From Pseudomonadota bacterium (GTDB lineage Bacteria; Pseudomonadota; Alphaproteobacteria; Acetobacterales; Acetobacteraceae), in the NCBI GenBank assembly GCA_021798375.1, contig JAJZHU010000032.1, positions 1 to 13,076 of the forward strand: a stretch of DNA of 13,076 bases. The letters are read 5' to 3'. This document shows positions 6,301-13,076 of this stretch, piece by piece. The first letter of the stretch is position 1. Each line of letters starts with the position of its first letter. The notes beneath the pieces were generated by a model, which saw only the letters and a program-made list of their open reading frames with translations, did not search any database and was not told the origin of the DNA. Both the position numbers and the translations under genes were made by a program.

Positions 6301-7803
6301 ATGAATGCCGGCGTGAATGACATTGATAAATCCATCCTGGGTCTGACCCCCCGCCTGCCGCCCTCGAACCTCGAGGCCGAGCAAGCGTTGCTGGGCGCGT
6401 TATTGGCCAATAACAAGGCTTACGAACGTATTTCCGACTTTCTCGCCCCCGAGCATTTCGCCGACGCGGTGCATGGGCGCATCTATCAATCCATCTCCCG
6501 CCGACTCGAAGCCGGGCAGTTGGCGGATGCGGTAACGCTGAAAACCGAGTTCGAGCACAATGGCGCGCTCGATGAGGTTGGCGGCACGCCCTATCTCTCG
6601 CAATTATTGGCGTCGATGGTCGGCATCATCAACGCCACCGAATACGCCAAAGCCATCCACGACACCTGGCTGCGCCGCCAATTGATCGACATTGGCGAGG
6701 ATCTGGTCAATCTGGCCTTTGGCGCCAATCCCGAAATCGATGGCAAGGGACAGATCGAATCCGCCGAGCAATCCCTGTTCCAACTGGCCGAAAAGGGCGG
6801 CGCCGAGCGCTCGATGATCACTTTTGAAACCGCGCTCGCGGGGGCCATCAACACGGCCGAAAAGGCCTTTCGCCGCCCCGGCCATGTATCGGGCCTTTCC
6901 ACCGGCCTGCGCGATCTCGACAAGAAAACCGGCGGCATGCATCCCTCGGATCTGATGATCCTGGCGGGTCGCCCCGGCATGGGCAAAACGGCGCTGGCCA
7001 CCAAAATCGGCTTTGGTGCGGCAAAGGCCTTGCTGGAAGAAGCCCGCCGCACCGATCCCAACGCCAGGCCCAAAGGCTCGGTGGTGATATTCTCGCTTGA
7101 AATGAGTTCCGAACAGCTCGCCACCCGTTTGCTGTCGGAAGAGGCGCGCATCTCGGGCGACAAGATCCGCCGCGGCGAGATCAGCCAGCGGGATTTCGAT
7201 AAATTCGTCCAGGTTTCGCGCGAATTGGGTCAATTGCCGCTGCACATCGACGATACCCCGGCGATCACGCTTTCAGGCCTGCGCACCCGTTGCCGCAGGC
7301 TTAAACGCACCCAGGGATTGTCGCTGGTCATCGTCGATTATCTGCAATTGATGCGCCCGGCGGCGGGCACCAAGCCGGAAAGCCGCGTGCTGGAAATCAG
7401 CATGATCACCCAGGGGCTGAAGGCCATCGCCAAGGAATTGGAAGTGCCGGTGATGGCGCTGTCGCAGCTTTCCCGCGCCGTCGAAAGCCGCGACGACAAG
7501 CGCCCGCAATTGTCGGATCTACGCGAATCCGGGTCGATCGAACAAGACGCCGACATGGTGATGTTTGTCTACCGCGACGAATATTACCTGCAACAACGCA
7601 CCCCCAAACAAATGGCGTTTGATGGCGAGGACAAATTCCAGAATGCGTTGGACAAATGGCAGCGCGACATGGAATTGGTCCACAACAAAGCCGAACTGAT
7701 CATCGAAAAACAACGTCACGGCCCCACCGGCAAGATCGATCTGTTTTTCGAAGGCGAATTTACCCGCTTCGGCGATCTGGATCAGGTGCATGACATCCAT
7801 TAA
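6301..7803 (+). CDS. dnaB: Replicative DNA helicase DnaB
   Basis: A hexameric 5'-3' helicase that unwinds DNA at the replication fork and interacts with primase and the loader/initiator. Starting at ATG 6301 it is 500 residues, a typical length. The N-terminal domain begins with the family opening LPPSNLEAEQALLGALLANN (19-38). The RecA-like C-terminal domain carries GLSTGLRDLDKKTGG, Walker A GRPGMGKT (223-230), the FSLEMS strand (264-269), Walker B LVIVDYLQLM (342-351, Asp346), SQLSRAVESR, and the SDLRESGSIEQDAD and KQRHGPTG segments that sense nucleotide. There is no intein. A stretch of about 20 extra residues between Walker A and FSLEMS is usual in alphaproteobacterial DnaB. No Shine-Dalgarno precedes the ATG, so the exact start is less sure than the gene. 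It overlaps alr by 14 bp. Confidence 0.97.
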   Translation: MNAGVNDIDKSILGLTPRLPPSNLEAEQALLGALLANNKAYERISDFLAPEHFADAVHGRIYQSISRRLEAGQLADAVTLKTEFEHNGALDEVGGTPYLSQLLASMVGIINATEYAKAIHDTWLRRQLIDIGEDLVNLAFGANPEIDGKGQIESAEQSLFQLAEKGGAERSMITFETALAGAINTAEKAFRRPGHVSGLSTGLRDLDKKTGGMHPSDLMILAGRPGMGKTALATKIGFGAAKALLEEARRTDPNARPKGSVVIFSLEMSSEQLATRLLSEEARISGDKIRRGEISQRDFDKFVQVSRELGQLPLHIDDTPAITLSGLRTRCRRLKRTQGLSLVIVDYLQLMRPAAGTKPESRVLEISMITQGLKAIAKELEVPVMALSQLSRAVESRDDKRPQLSDLRESGSIEQDADMVMFVYRDEYYLQQRTPKQMAFDGEDKFQNALDKWQRDMELVHNKAELIIEKQRHGPTGKIDLFFEGEFTRFGDLDQVHDIH

Positions 7804-8884
7804 TCATGGCCTTGCGTCCCTCACCATCGATCTCGATGCGCTGACGGCCAATTATCATATTCTGCGCGCCCGCCAACCGAGTGGTGCCGTGGCGGCGGTG
7901 GTCAAGGCCGATGGCTATGGCCTTGGCGCGCTGCCGGTAAGCAACCGGCTCTACCGCGAGGGCTGCCGTCATTTCTTTGTCGCCACACTCGATGAAGCGC
8001 TGGCCTTGCAACCCGTGATTCCCACCGCCTTGATCGCCACCCTAACCGGCGTTGCCCCTTACGGCGCCCGCGAGCAGGCCGAGCGGCAAATCGTGCCGGT
8101 AATCAATTCGCTGCCCGAACTGGCGTTGTGGCGCGCCGAAGCCCACCGTTCGGGCCGCGCCCTGCCCGCTTTCCTGCACATCGATACGGGGATGAACCGG
8201 CTGGGTCTCACCCCCGACGAACTGGATCAACTGATCCAAAACCCCGGTTTGCTGTCGGGGATCGAATTGCGCACCATCCTGACCCATCTGGTTTCGGCGG
8301 AGCGGCCCGAAGATCCGCTCAACCAGATCCAACTGGCCCGGTTTCGCGCCGCCTGCGGCAAATTGCCGCGCGCCCTGCGCAGCATCGCCAACAGCTCGGG
8401 CCTGTTTCTGGGCAGTGATTTCGCCAGCGATCTCGCCCGTCCCGGCGCCGCCTTGTATGGCGTTAATCCCACCCCCGCGCAGCCCAACCCGATGCAGCGC
8501 GTGGTGGCCCTCACCGCCCGCGTGTTGCAGATCCGCACGATCGGGCCAGGTGAAACCGTGGGCTATAACGGCATTTGGAAGGCGCAAACCAAGGCCCGTA
8601 TCGCCACCATCGGCGTGGGCTATGCCGATGGTCTGCCGCGCGCGATTTCCAACCATGGCCACGCTTATTTTGACGCCACCCCCCTACCGCTGGTAGGTCG
8701 TGTATCGATGGATCTGATCACCTATGACGCCACCAATGCACCCGGGCTTGCCCCCGGCGATGATCTGGAATTGCTTGGTGCGCATCAGGATGTGGATCAA
8801 CTGGCTGCATATGCCGAAACCTCGGCCTATGAGATTCTCACTTCCCTGGGCAATCGCTATGCCCGCCGTTGGATAGGCGCTTGA
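7790..8884 (+). CDS. alr: Alanine racemase, PLP-dependent
   Basis: A 364-residue fold-type III PLP enzyme that interconverts L- and D-alanine in the cytosol, supplying D-alanine for peptidoglycan. The PLP lysine is Lys39 in VVKADGYGLG. The second catalytic base is Tyr278 in GVGYADGLPR. MNRLG (135-139) holds the conserved Arg136. GRVSMD (303-308) and the C-terminal YEILTSLGNRY segment complete the family pattern. The ATG at 7790 lies 14 bp inside dnaB, giving translational coupling; no other in-frame start fits the family N-terminus. dnaB followed by alr is a common order in alphaproteobacteria. The next gene, mlaE, begins after a 1-bp gap. It could be a broad-specificity or catabolic racemase, but the core operon context favours the housekeeping role. 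Confidence 0.95.
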   Translation: MTSINHGLASLTIDLDALTANYHILRARQPSGAVAAVVKADGYGLGALPVSNRLYREGCRHFFVATLDEALALQPVIPTALIATLTGVAPYGAREQAERQIVPVINSLPELALWRAEAHRSGRALPAFLHIDTGMNRLGLTPDELDQLIQNPGLLSGIELRTILTHLVSAERPEDPLNQIQLARFRAACGKLPRALRSIANSSGLFLGSDFASDLARPGAALYGVNPTPAQPNPMQRVVALTARVLQIRTIGPGETVGYNGIWKAQTKARIATIGVGYADGLPRAISNHGHAYFDATPLPLVGRVSMDLITYDATNAPGLAPGDDLELLGAHQDVDQLAAYAETSAYEILTSLGNRYARRWIGA

Positions 8885-8885
8885 T

Positions 8886-9674
8886 ATGCTGGATGTGCTG
8901 CTAACCCCCGTGGCGCTGTTGGGACGGGCAACCTTGTCGGTGTGCCGTTCCACCGGTCAGTTGACGCTGTTTTTGATCGAAGGCCTGTCGCACCTGCTGC
9001 GGCCGCCGTTTTATGTGCGCCTATTCTGGCAATCTTTCGTTGAATTCGCCTATTTCAGCCTGCCGGTGGTGGCGCTGACCGCCGTGTTCACCGGCATGGT
9101 GCTGGCATTGCAGGCGTCCACCGGACTGTCGCGATTCAACGCCGAAAGCGCCATCGCCAATCTGGTGGTGCTTTCCATGACCCGCGAGTTGGGTCCGGTG
9201 CTGACCGCGGTGATGGTGGCCGGCCGCGTGGGCGCGGCGATGGCGGCGCAGATCGGCACCATGCGGGTAACCGATCAGATCGATGCGCTCACCACCCTTT
9301 CCACCAACCCGATGAAATATCTGGTTACGCCACGTTTGCTCGCCGGCGCCATTGCGGTGCCGCTGCTGGTGGTGGTCGCGGATATTTTGGGGGTATTTGG
9401 TGGCTACCTGGTGGCGATCCTCAAGCTGGGGTTTTCCAGCCAGGTGTATCTAAAGAACACCTATGATTTCATGACCAGGCTCGATGTGGTTTCGGGATTG
9501 GTCAAGGCGGTGGTGTTCGGTGTGCTGATCTCGTTGCTCGGCTGCTATAATGGTTATCGTTCCAAAGGCGGCGCCGAGGGCGTGGGTGCTGCCACCACTT
9601 CGGCGGTGGTGGCCTCTTGCGTGCTGATTTTCTTCTTCGATTACATCCTCACCGAGGCGTTTTTTACACGATGA
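8886..9674 (+). CDS. mlaE: MlaE-type ABC transporter permease (phospholipid transport)
   Basis: A 262-residue integral inner-membrane permease, close to E. coli MlaE (about 260). MlaE and MlaF form the core of the MlaFEDB complex, which moves phospholipids between the inner membrane and periplasmic carriers to keep outer-membrane asymmetry. The family signature runs ELGPVLTAVMVAGRVGAAMA, then QIGTMRVTDQIDAL, around residues 100-135. About five hydrophobic segments follow the amphipathic N-terminal helix region (1-40). The C-terminal part GCYNGYRSKGGAEGVG, then TTSAVVAS, is also typical. GGATAGG (8871-8877) lies 8 nt before the ATG. The TGA overlaps the mlaF ATG (ATGA at 9671). No MlaD/MCE gene is in the window, so the periplasmic partner must be encoded elsewhere. 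Confidence 0.93.
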   Translation: MLDVLLTPVALLGRATLSVCRSTGQLTLFLIEGLSHLLRPPFYVRLFWQSFVEFAYFSLPVVALTAVFTGMVLALQASTGLSRFNAESAIANLVVLSMTRELGPVLTAVMVAGRVGAAMAAQIGTMRVTDQIDALTTLSTNPMKYLVTPRLLAGAIAVPLLVVVADILGVFGGYLVAILKLGFSSQVYLKNTYDFMTRLDVVSGLVKAVVFGVLISLLGCYNGYRSKGGAEGVGAATTSAVVASCVLIFFFDYILTEAFFTR

Positions 9675-10462
9675 GCCCCCCTGTAGCGGCAAAGCCCACC
9701 CCGAAAATCCGTGTGAGCAATCTGTGCAAGGCCTTTGGCGACAAAAAGGTGCTCGACGGAGTCGATCTCGATATCATGCCGGGCACCTCGATGGTGGTGA
9801 TCGGCGGCTCTGGATCGGGCAAATCGGTGTTGCTGAAATGTATTCTCGGCCTGATCGAACCCGATTCGGGCGTGATCGAGATCGACGGCGTCGATGTGCT
9901 GCGCGCCTCCTCCGCCGAGGCCGACGCGATTCGCAGCAGCATCGGCATGTTGTTCCAAAACGGCGCGCTGTTCGATAGCCTGCCGGTATGGGAAAATGTC
10001 GCCTTCGGCTTGCTGGCGCAACGCAAAATCAGCCGCAAGGACGCCCGCGGCAAAGCCCCCGAATTTCTAACCCCCGTAGGATTGGCCGCAAGCGTGGGCG
10101 AATTATTCCCCGCCGAGCTTTCGGGCGGGATGCAAAAGCGCGTCGGCCTGGCCCGTGCCGTGGCCGCCAAGCCCGATATGTTATTTTTCGACGAACCCAC
10201 CACCGGACTCGACCCGATCATGGGCGCCGTGATCGACGGCCTGATCGTCGATTGTGTGCAAAGCCTGGGCAGCACCGCCTTGGCAATCACCCACGACATG
10301 GCCAGCGCCGCACGCATCGGCACCAATGCCGCTATGCTTTATCAAGGCAAGATCGTCTGGGAGGGCGCAGCGGATCAATTGCTCCATAGCGGCAACGAAT
10401 TGGTCGATCAATTCACCCATGGGCGCCGCGAAGGACCGATTCAGATGGAATTACGCAAGTAA
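9671..10462 (+). CDS. mlaF: MlaF-type ABC transporter ATP-binding protein
   Basis: A 263-residue cytoplasmic ABC ATPase that powers the MlaE permease. I start it at ATG 9671, which overlaps the mlaE stop; an earlier in-frame start at 9617 lies inside mlaE and adds no family sequence. Walker A is GGSGSGKS (45-52), the Q-loop is Gln96 in LFQNGALFDSLPVWENVAF, which is MlaF/Mkl-like wording, the signature is LSGGMQKRVGLARA (150-163), Walker B is MLFFDEPTTGLDP (170-182), and the switch His is His208 in ITHD. All ATPase elements are intact. It is the last gene of the dnaB-alr-mlaE-mlaF run. Its stop is 9 bp from the stop of the convergent YeiH-type gene. Confidence 0.94.
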   Translation: MSPPVAAKPTPKIRVSNLCKAFGDKKVLDGVDLDIMPGTSMVVIGGSGSGKSVLLKCILGLIEPDSGVIEIDGVDVLRASSAEADAIRSSIGMLFQNGALFDSLPVWENVAFGLLAQRKISRKDARGKAPEFLTPVGLAASVGELFPAELSGGMQKRVGLARAVAAKPDMLFFDEPTTGLDPIMGAVIDGLIVDCVQSLGSTALAITHDMASAARIGTNAAMLYQGKIVWEGAADQLLHSGNELVDQFTHGRREGPIQMELRK

Positions 10463-10471
10463 CAGCGTTTT
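10463..10471. other. Nine-base convergent junction
   Basis: Only 9 bp separate the two convergent stop codons. A run of six T (10468-10473) follows a 4-bp TTAC-GCAA-GTAA stem (10451-10462) at the end of mlaF. The stem is too weak and too far from the T-run for a confident terminator. Confidence 0.3.
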
Positions 10472-11533
10472 TTATCTCATCCGCAGGGCAAAAATCAGCC
10501 CCATGCTGATCACGGCCAGCATCACGATGGAAAGTGTAACCGCCGCCGTAACCCGCCCGCCCGCCTTGGCCACCACGCGAACATCAACACCGAGGCCGAG
10601 CGCCGCCATGGAAACCACCGTCAGCGCGTTCGCGGCAATCGCGATGGGCGCCAACAGGCCTGCGGGAATCAGCCCGCAAGAGCGCAGCGCGGCAACGCCG
10701 AGAAATCCGGCGATGAACCACGGCACCAACCTGTGCAGCGCCATATGTCCGGATTCCGGACGGTCGCCGGCGGTGACGGCCGGCGCCAATTCGTCGGGTT
10801 CGTCGCGCAGACGCATTTCCAGCAGGGAAAGCACCAGCACCACCGGTCCCAGCATCAGCACCCGTACCAATTTCACCAGCGTGCCAATTTGCACGGAGAT
10901 CGCGCTGATCGGGATCGTCGCCGCCAACACCTGCGGCACGGCATAAACCGTGAGCCCCGCCAGTACGCCATATTCAGTGTGGTTGAGCCCGGCGAGGCCC
11001 ATCAATAACGGCAACGCCAGCACCACGATTACCCCCAGCACGGCAGTGAAGGCGATGGAAGAAGCCACATCCTCGCCGTCGGCGCCGATCACCGGCGCCA
11101 CGGCGGCAATGGCGGAATTGCCGCAGATGGAATTGCCGCAAGCGACCAGCAGCGCCATGCGAACAGGCAGCTTAAGCGCGCGGCCGACCGTATAGCTGGC
11201 CAGAATCGCGACGGCGACCACCCCCACGATCCCGAACAACAACAGCGGTCCCATCGCCATTACGGTGGTGAAGGAGATCGACGCGCCGAGCAATACGACG
11301 GCGATTTCCAGCAACGTCTTGGCGCTGAAATTGATCCCCTGATGCCAGTGCGCGCCGGGCGTCCAGACGGTGCGAACGGCGGTGCCGACAAGAATCGACA
11401 GCACCACAGCCTCCAGCCACGCCCGGCCAAAGGCCATTGCTTCCAGTTTTTGCAGGCCCATGGCGGCGGCGGTGACGGCGAGACAAAGCAACAAGCCGGG
11501 TAGATTATGGATCAAGCGGCGGTGGACGAACAT
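10472..11533 (-). CDS. YeiH/UPF0324-family putative sulfate/sulfite exporter
   Basis: A 353-residue polytopic inner-membrane protein, close to E. coli YeiH (about 349), with roughly ten hydrophobic segments. The family's signature CGNSICGNSAIAAVAPVIGA (132-151) is present, as are INFSAKTLLEIAVVLLGASISF (67-88) and GLTVYAVPQVLAA (193-205). A polar loop at 241-265 separates the last membrane helices. The family is annotated as putative sulfate exporter, and work on YeiH and its regulator YeiE in enterobacteria points to sulfite tolerance. I chose ATG 11533 because GAGG (11540-11543 on the minus strand) lies 6 nt upstream and the protein then starts as in relatives. The frame runs up to 11620 but that stretch is promoter DNA. 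Divergent from a LysR regulator, the same layout as yeiH/yeiE. The substrate is inferred. Confidence 0.9.
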   Translation of the reverse strand: MFVHRRLIHNLPGLLLCLAVTAAAMGLQKLEAMAFGRAWLEAVVLSILVGTAVRTVWTPGAHWHQGINFSAKTLLEIAVVLLGASISFTTVMAMGPLLLFGIVGVVAVAILASYTVGRALKLPVRMALLVACGNSICGNSAIAAVAPVIGADGEDVASSIAFTAVLGVIVVLALPLLMGLAGLNHTEYGVLAGLTVYAVPQVLAATIPISAISVQIGTLVKLVRVLMLGPVVLVLSLLEMRLRDEPDELAPAVTAGDRPESGHMALHRLVPWFIAGFLGVAALRSCGLIPAGLLAPIAIAANALTVVSMAALGLGVDVRVVAKAGGRVTAAVTLSIVMLAVISMGLIFALRMR

Positions 11534-11626
11534 AACGAGCCTCGGGATTAAATTTCCTATGGAAAAATGCGCATGGGACATATATAACGCAAATACATAT
11601 AACTTATCATCGTATAACATTTAATC
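11534..11626. promoter_or_regulatory. Divergent yeiH/lysR promoter with 15-bp-spaced TATAAC repeats
   Basis: This 93-bp AT-rich region serves both genes. TATAAC occurs three times at 11583-11588, 11598-11603 and 11613-11618, an exact 15-bp period. TTA-N8-TAA spans 11604-11617, the type of half-site pair reported for CbbR/CmpR-group LysR proteins. ATAACTTAT (11599-11607) is a small palindrome. Nearer the transporter gene lie TTTCC-TAT-GGAAA (11553-11565) and ATGCGCAT (11567-11574), both perfect palindromes. TATAAC also resembles a -10 hexamer, so some copies may be promoters rather than operators. A LysR operator here is an inference from context. Confidence 0.6.
11540..11543 (-). promoter_or_regulatory. 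Ribosome binding site deciding the YeiH-type start
   Basis: GAGG on the minus strand, 6 nt before the ATG at 11533. It supports the shorter protein over an upstream in-frame start at 11620, which would place the start inside the repeat-rich promoter. Confidence 0.6.
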
Positions 11627-12541
11627 ATGAGCCTGAATCTGCATCTGCTGCGTCTGTTCGCCGCCGTCGCCCGCCACGGCAGTTTTTCCCGCGCGGCCGA
11701 GGCGCTGCACGTCAGCCAACCCGCCGTTTCGCGCGGAGTGCGGGAATTCGAGGACCAGGTCGGCAACCGATTGTTGGAACGAAAAGCCAGTGGCGTGACC
11801 CCGACCGAAGCGGGCAAGATCCTGTTGCGGCACGCCTCGGCCTTGTTTGCCGCCGAACGCGCCGCCGAGGAAGATCTGGCGGCCCTGCGCGGGTTGACCT
11901 CGGGCAGCCTGAGCATCGGCGCCAGCACCACCATCAGCAGTTGGTTCTTGCCCTCCCTGCTGGGCGAATATCATCAGGCACATCCGGCCATCAAATTGCA
12001 GTTGCGGATCGCCAATACATCGGACGTGCTCGATCTTCTACTGGCGCGCGAATTGGATGTGGCGCTGGTCGAAGGGCCGGCGGAACATCCCGGCGTTGTC
12101 GTGCGGCCCTGGCAGGAAGATCGCCTGGTATGGATCGCGGCGAGCAACCATCCGCTGGCCAAATTACCGTCGCCGCTGACGTTGGATCACATCGCCGACG
12201 AATTGATCCTGGTGCGCGAACCCGGATCGGGGACGCGGGAAGTTGCTGCCGCGGCGATGACCGCGCATGGGTTTCACCCCAAGGAAATGCTGGAAGTGGG
12301 CAGCACGGAAGCGATCAAGCACATGGTCGCCGCCGGAATCGGCATCGCCTTGATCTCCCCGGCCGCATTTAAGGCAGAAGCTTTACTTCATAGCCTTATC
12401 GCATTGAATATAAAAGATTTCACGGCCATTCGAATGCTCAACCGCCTCAGTCTGCTCGAACGCCATCCCACCGCCGCCGCCGCCGCGTTCGAGCGTTTAT
12501 TGGACCGCTATAATCCCAGCAACCCCTTCTGCACCGCATAA
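11627..12541 (+). CDS. LysR-family regulator, YeiE/CysL/CbbR-like
   Basis: A 304-residue LysR-type transcription factor. The winged helix-turn-helix is at about 4-62 (LRLFAAVARHGSFSRAAEAL, then HVSQPAVSRGVREFEDQVG). The effector domain spans about 92-290 and includes LSIGASTTISSWFLPSLL, the conserved EPGSGTRE (198-205) and GSTEAIKHMVAAGIGIALIS (225-244). These segments are typical of the CysL/CbbR/YeiE branch, which often responds to sulfur or C1 metabolites. It is divergent from the YeiH-type gene and probably controls it and itself. No Shine-Dalgarno precedes the ATG; the third TATAAC lies 8 nt upstream, so the mRNA may be very short-leadered. The 3' end overlaps the convergent TSUP gene by 34 bp. 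A patch around 12365-12435 is AT-rich against its surroundings. The family is sure; the effector is inferred. Confidence 0.93.
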   Translation: MSLNLHLLRLFAAVARHGSFSRAAEALHVSQPAVSRGVREFEDQVGNRLLERKASGVTPTEAGKILLRHASALFAAERAAEEDLAALRGLTSGSLSIGASTTISSWFLPSLLGEYHQAHPAIKLQLRIANTSDVLDLLLARELDVALVEGPAEHPGVVVRPWQEDRLVWIAASNHPLAKLPSPLTLDHIADELILVREPGSGTREVAAAAMTAHGFHPKEMLEVGSTEAIKHMVAAGIGIALISPAAFKAEALLHSLIALNIKDFTAIRMLNRLSLLERHPTAAAAAFERLLDRYNPSNPFCTA

Positions 12542-13076
12542 CGCAGCAACATCGCCAAACACATCACCACGATCAATGGCCGGATCAACCGCGCGCCACC
12601 CCGGATCATCACATGCGCGCCCAGATAGGCCCCGGTAATCTGCCCGGCGATCATCGCCAGCCCCACCAGCCACACGATCTTGCTGCTCGCCAAAAACGCC
12701 AAAAGCGCCGCCGAATTGCTGGCGAAATTGAGTAATTTTGCCTTGGCCGTGGCCGCCACCAACGTCTCGCCCTGCAACGCGACGCCGGACAGACCAAAAA
12801 ACGAGCCGGTTCCAGGCCCCAAAAACCCGTCATAAAACCCGATCACCGGCACCACGCACAGGCGATAGAGCCAAATACCGATCCTGGGCGGACCGAGATG
12901 CTCGCCCGCCGTTTTGTTCCGCACAAAATAGATCGCGATGCCGGTAAGCACGAGCGGAATCACCACATCCAGATGGTGCGGCGGGATATGCTGCACCAAC
13001 CAACAACCGGCCAAAGACCCCGTGAACGACATCGCGAATGCCCCTGCCACGGTAGGCAATTTCACCTGTTTTTTGT
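12508..13076 (-). CDS. TSUP (TauE/SafE) family permease, 5' partial
   Basis: The C-terminal part, about 188 residues, of a sulfite exporter TauE/SafE-family membrane protein. The frame is open through the right edge, and roughly a quarter of a normal-length protein is missing at the N-terminus. The GTG at 13063-13065 is probably an internal Val, as codons for QKK precede it. The second-repeat signature GFYDGFLGPGTG (12805-12840) and the following TAKAKLLNFASNSAAL are diagnostic. About five hydrophobic segments are visible, ending in LLRYAVQKGLLGL. Family members export sulfite, sulfoacetate or related organosulfur anions, and some substrates are unknown. It ends inside the LysR gene (34-bp tail-to-tail overlap). 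The nearby YeiH-type exporter and YeiE-like regulator support a sulfur role. Resemblance to the YfcA branch is an impression only. Confidence 0.88.
   Translation of the reverse strand, partial: KKQVKLPTVAGAFAMSFTGSLAGCWLVQHIPPHHLDVVIPLVLTGIAIYFVRNKTAGEHLGPPRIGIWLYRLCVVPVIGFYDGFLGPGTGSFFGLSGVALQGETLVAATAKAKLLNFASNSAALLAFLASSKIVWLVGLAMIAGQITGAYLGAHVMIRGGARLIRPLIVVMCLAMLLRYAVQKGLLGL

Noticed and set aside
6604..7245. Long minus-strand reading frame inside dnaB.
   Set aside because: A shadow of GC-rich codon bias in a highly conserved coding region; no family features.
9617..9670. Upstream start for the MlaF-type ATPase.
   Set aside because: It lies within mlaE and adds no family sequence; the ATG at 9671 overlaps the mlaE stop as in coupled pairs.
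10451..10473. Possible terminator at the mlaF/yeiH junction (TTAC-GCAA-GTAA then T6).
   Set aside because: The stem is only 4 AT-rich base pairs and is separated from the T-run by 5 bases.
11583..11618. TATAAC repeats as a replication-origin iteron set or CRISPR.
   Set aside because: Only three 6-bp copies in a divergent promoter with no replication protein or Cas gene; regulatory sites explain them better.
11534..11620. 29-codon N-terminal extension of the YeiH-type protein.
   Set aside because: It would run through the divergent promoter repeats, and a GAGG site supports ATG 11533.

Overview
The window is a GC-rich chromosomal segment from a Gram-negative bacterium, most likely an alphaproteobacterium. 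I place it in the Rhodospirillales/Acetobacteraceae neighbourhood from the style of DnaB, the order dnaB-alr-mlaE-mlaF, and a pair of TTAGAGCA-type intergenic palindromes. The family-level guess is an inference and is not certain. Twelve protein genes fill almost all of the window. No tRNA, rRNA, CRISPR array or insertion sequence was seen, and no gap exceeds 300 bases.

Left part (1-3942): the 3' end of a GGDEF-EAL c-di-GMP protein converges on a two-component system. The sensor kinase and response regulator resemble CpxA and CpxR and are joined by an ATGA overlap. Divergent from them is a secreted Spy/CpxP-like protein with a His/Met-rich tail. This copies the cpxP/cpxRA layout of enterobacteria and suggests an envelope-stress or metal-stress circuit with a periplasmic accessory protein. 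The shared 184-bp promoter region carries several short direct repeats and a small palindrome.

Middle (3939-6147): a strong hairpin plus T-tract terminator overlaps the CpxP-like stop codon, and a second inverted copy of the same repeat follows. A structured leader then precedes a tight three-gene operon: an FAH-superfamily hydrolase/decarboxylase with an altered lid dyad, a small flavin reductase, and a thiol glutathione peroxidase. The substrate of this operon cannot be read from the sequence.

Core operon (6301-10462): dnaB, alr, mlaE and mlaF are linked by overlaps or 1-bp gaps. They join replication, D-alanine supply for peptidoglycan and outer-membrane lipid transport. No MlaD-type gene is in the window.

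Right part (10472-13076): a YeiH-type transporter is divergent from a YeiE/CysL/CbbR-type LysR regulator, and the regulator overlaps tail to tail with a TSUP (TauE/SafE) transporter that leaves the window. Together they look like a sulfite or small sulfur-anion export module. The divergent promoter holds three TATAAC repeats at an exact 15-bp period, which is the most distinctive regulatory pattern here.

No wholly new system is evident. The best leads are the 15-bp TATAAC array, the alphaproteobacterial Cpx-like triad with its His/Met tail, the FAH/flavin-reductase/GPx operon, and the repeat-derived terminator.
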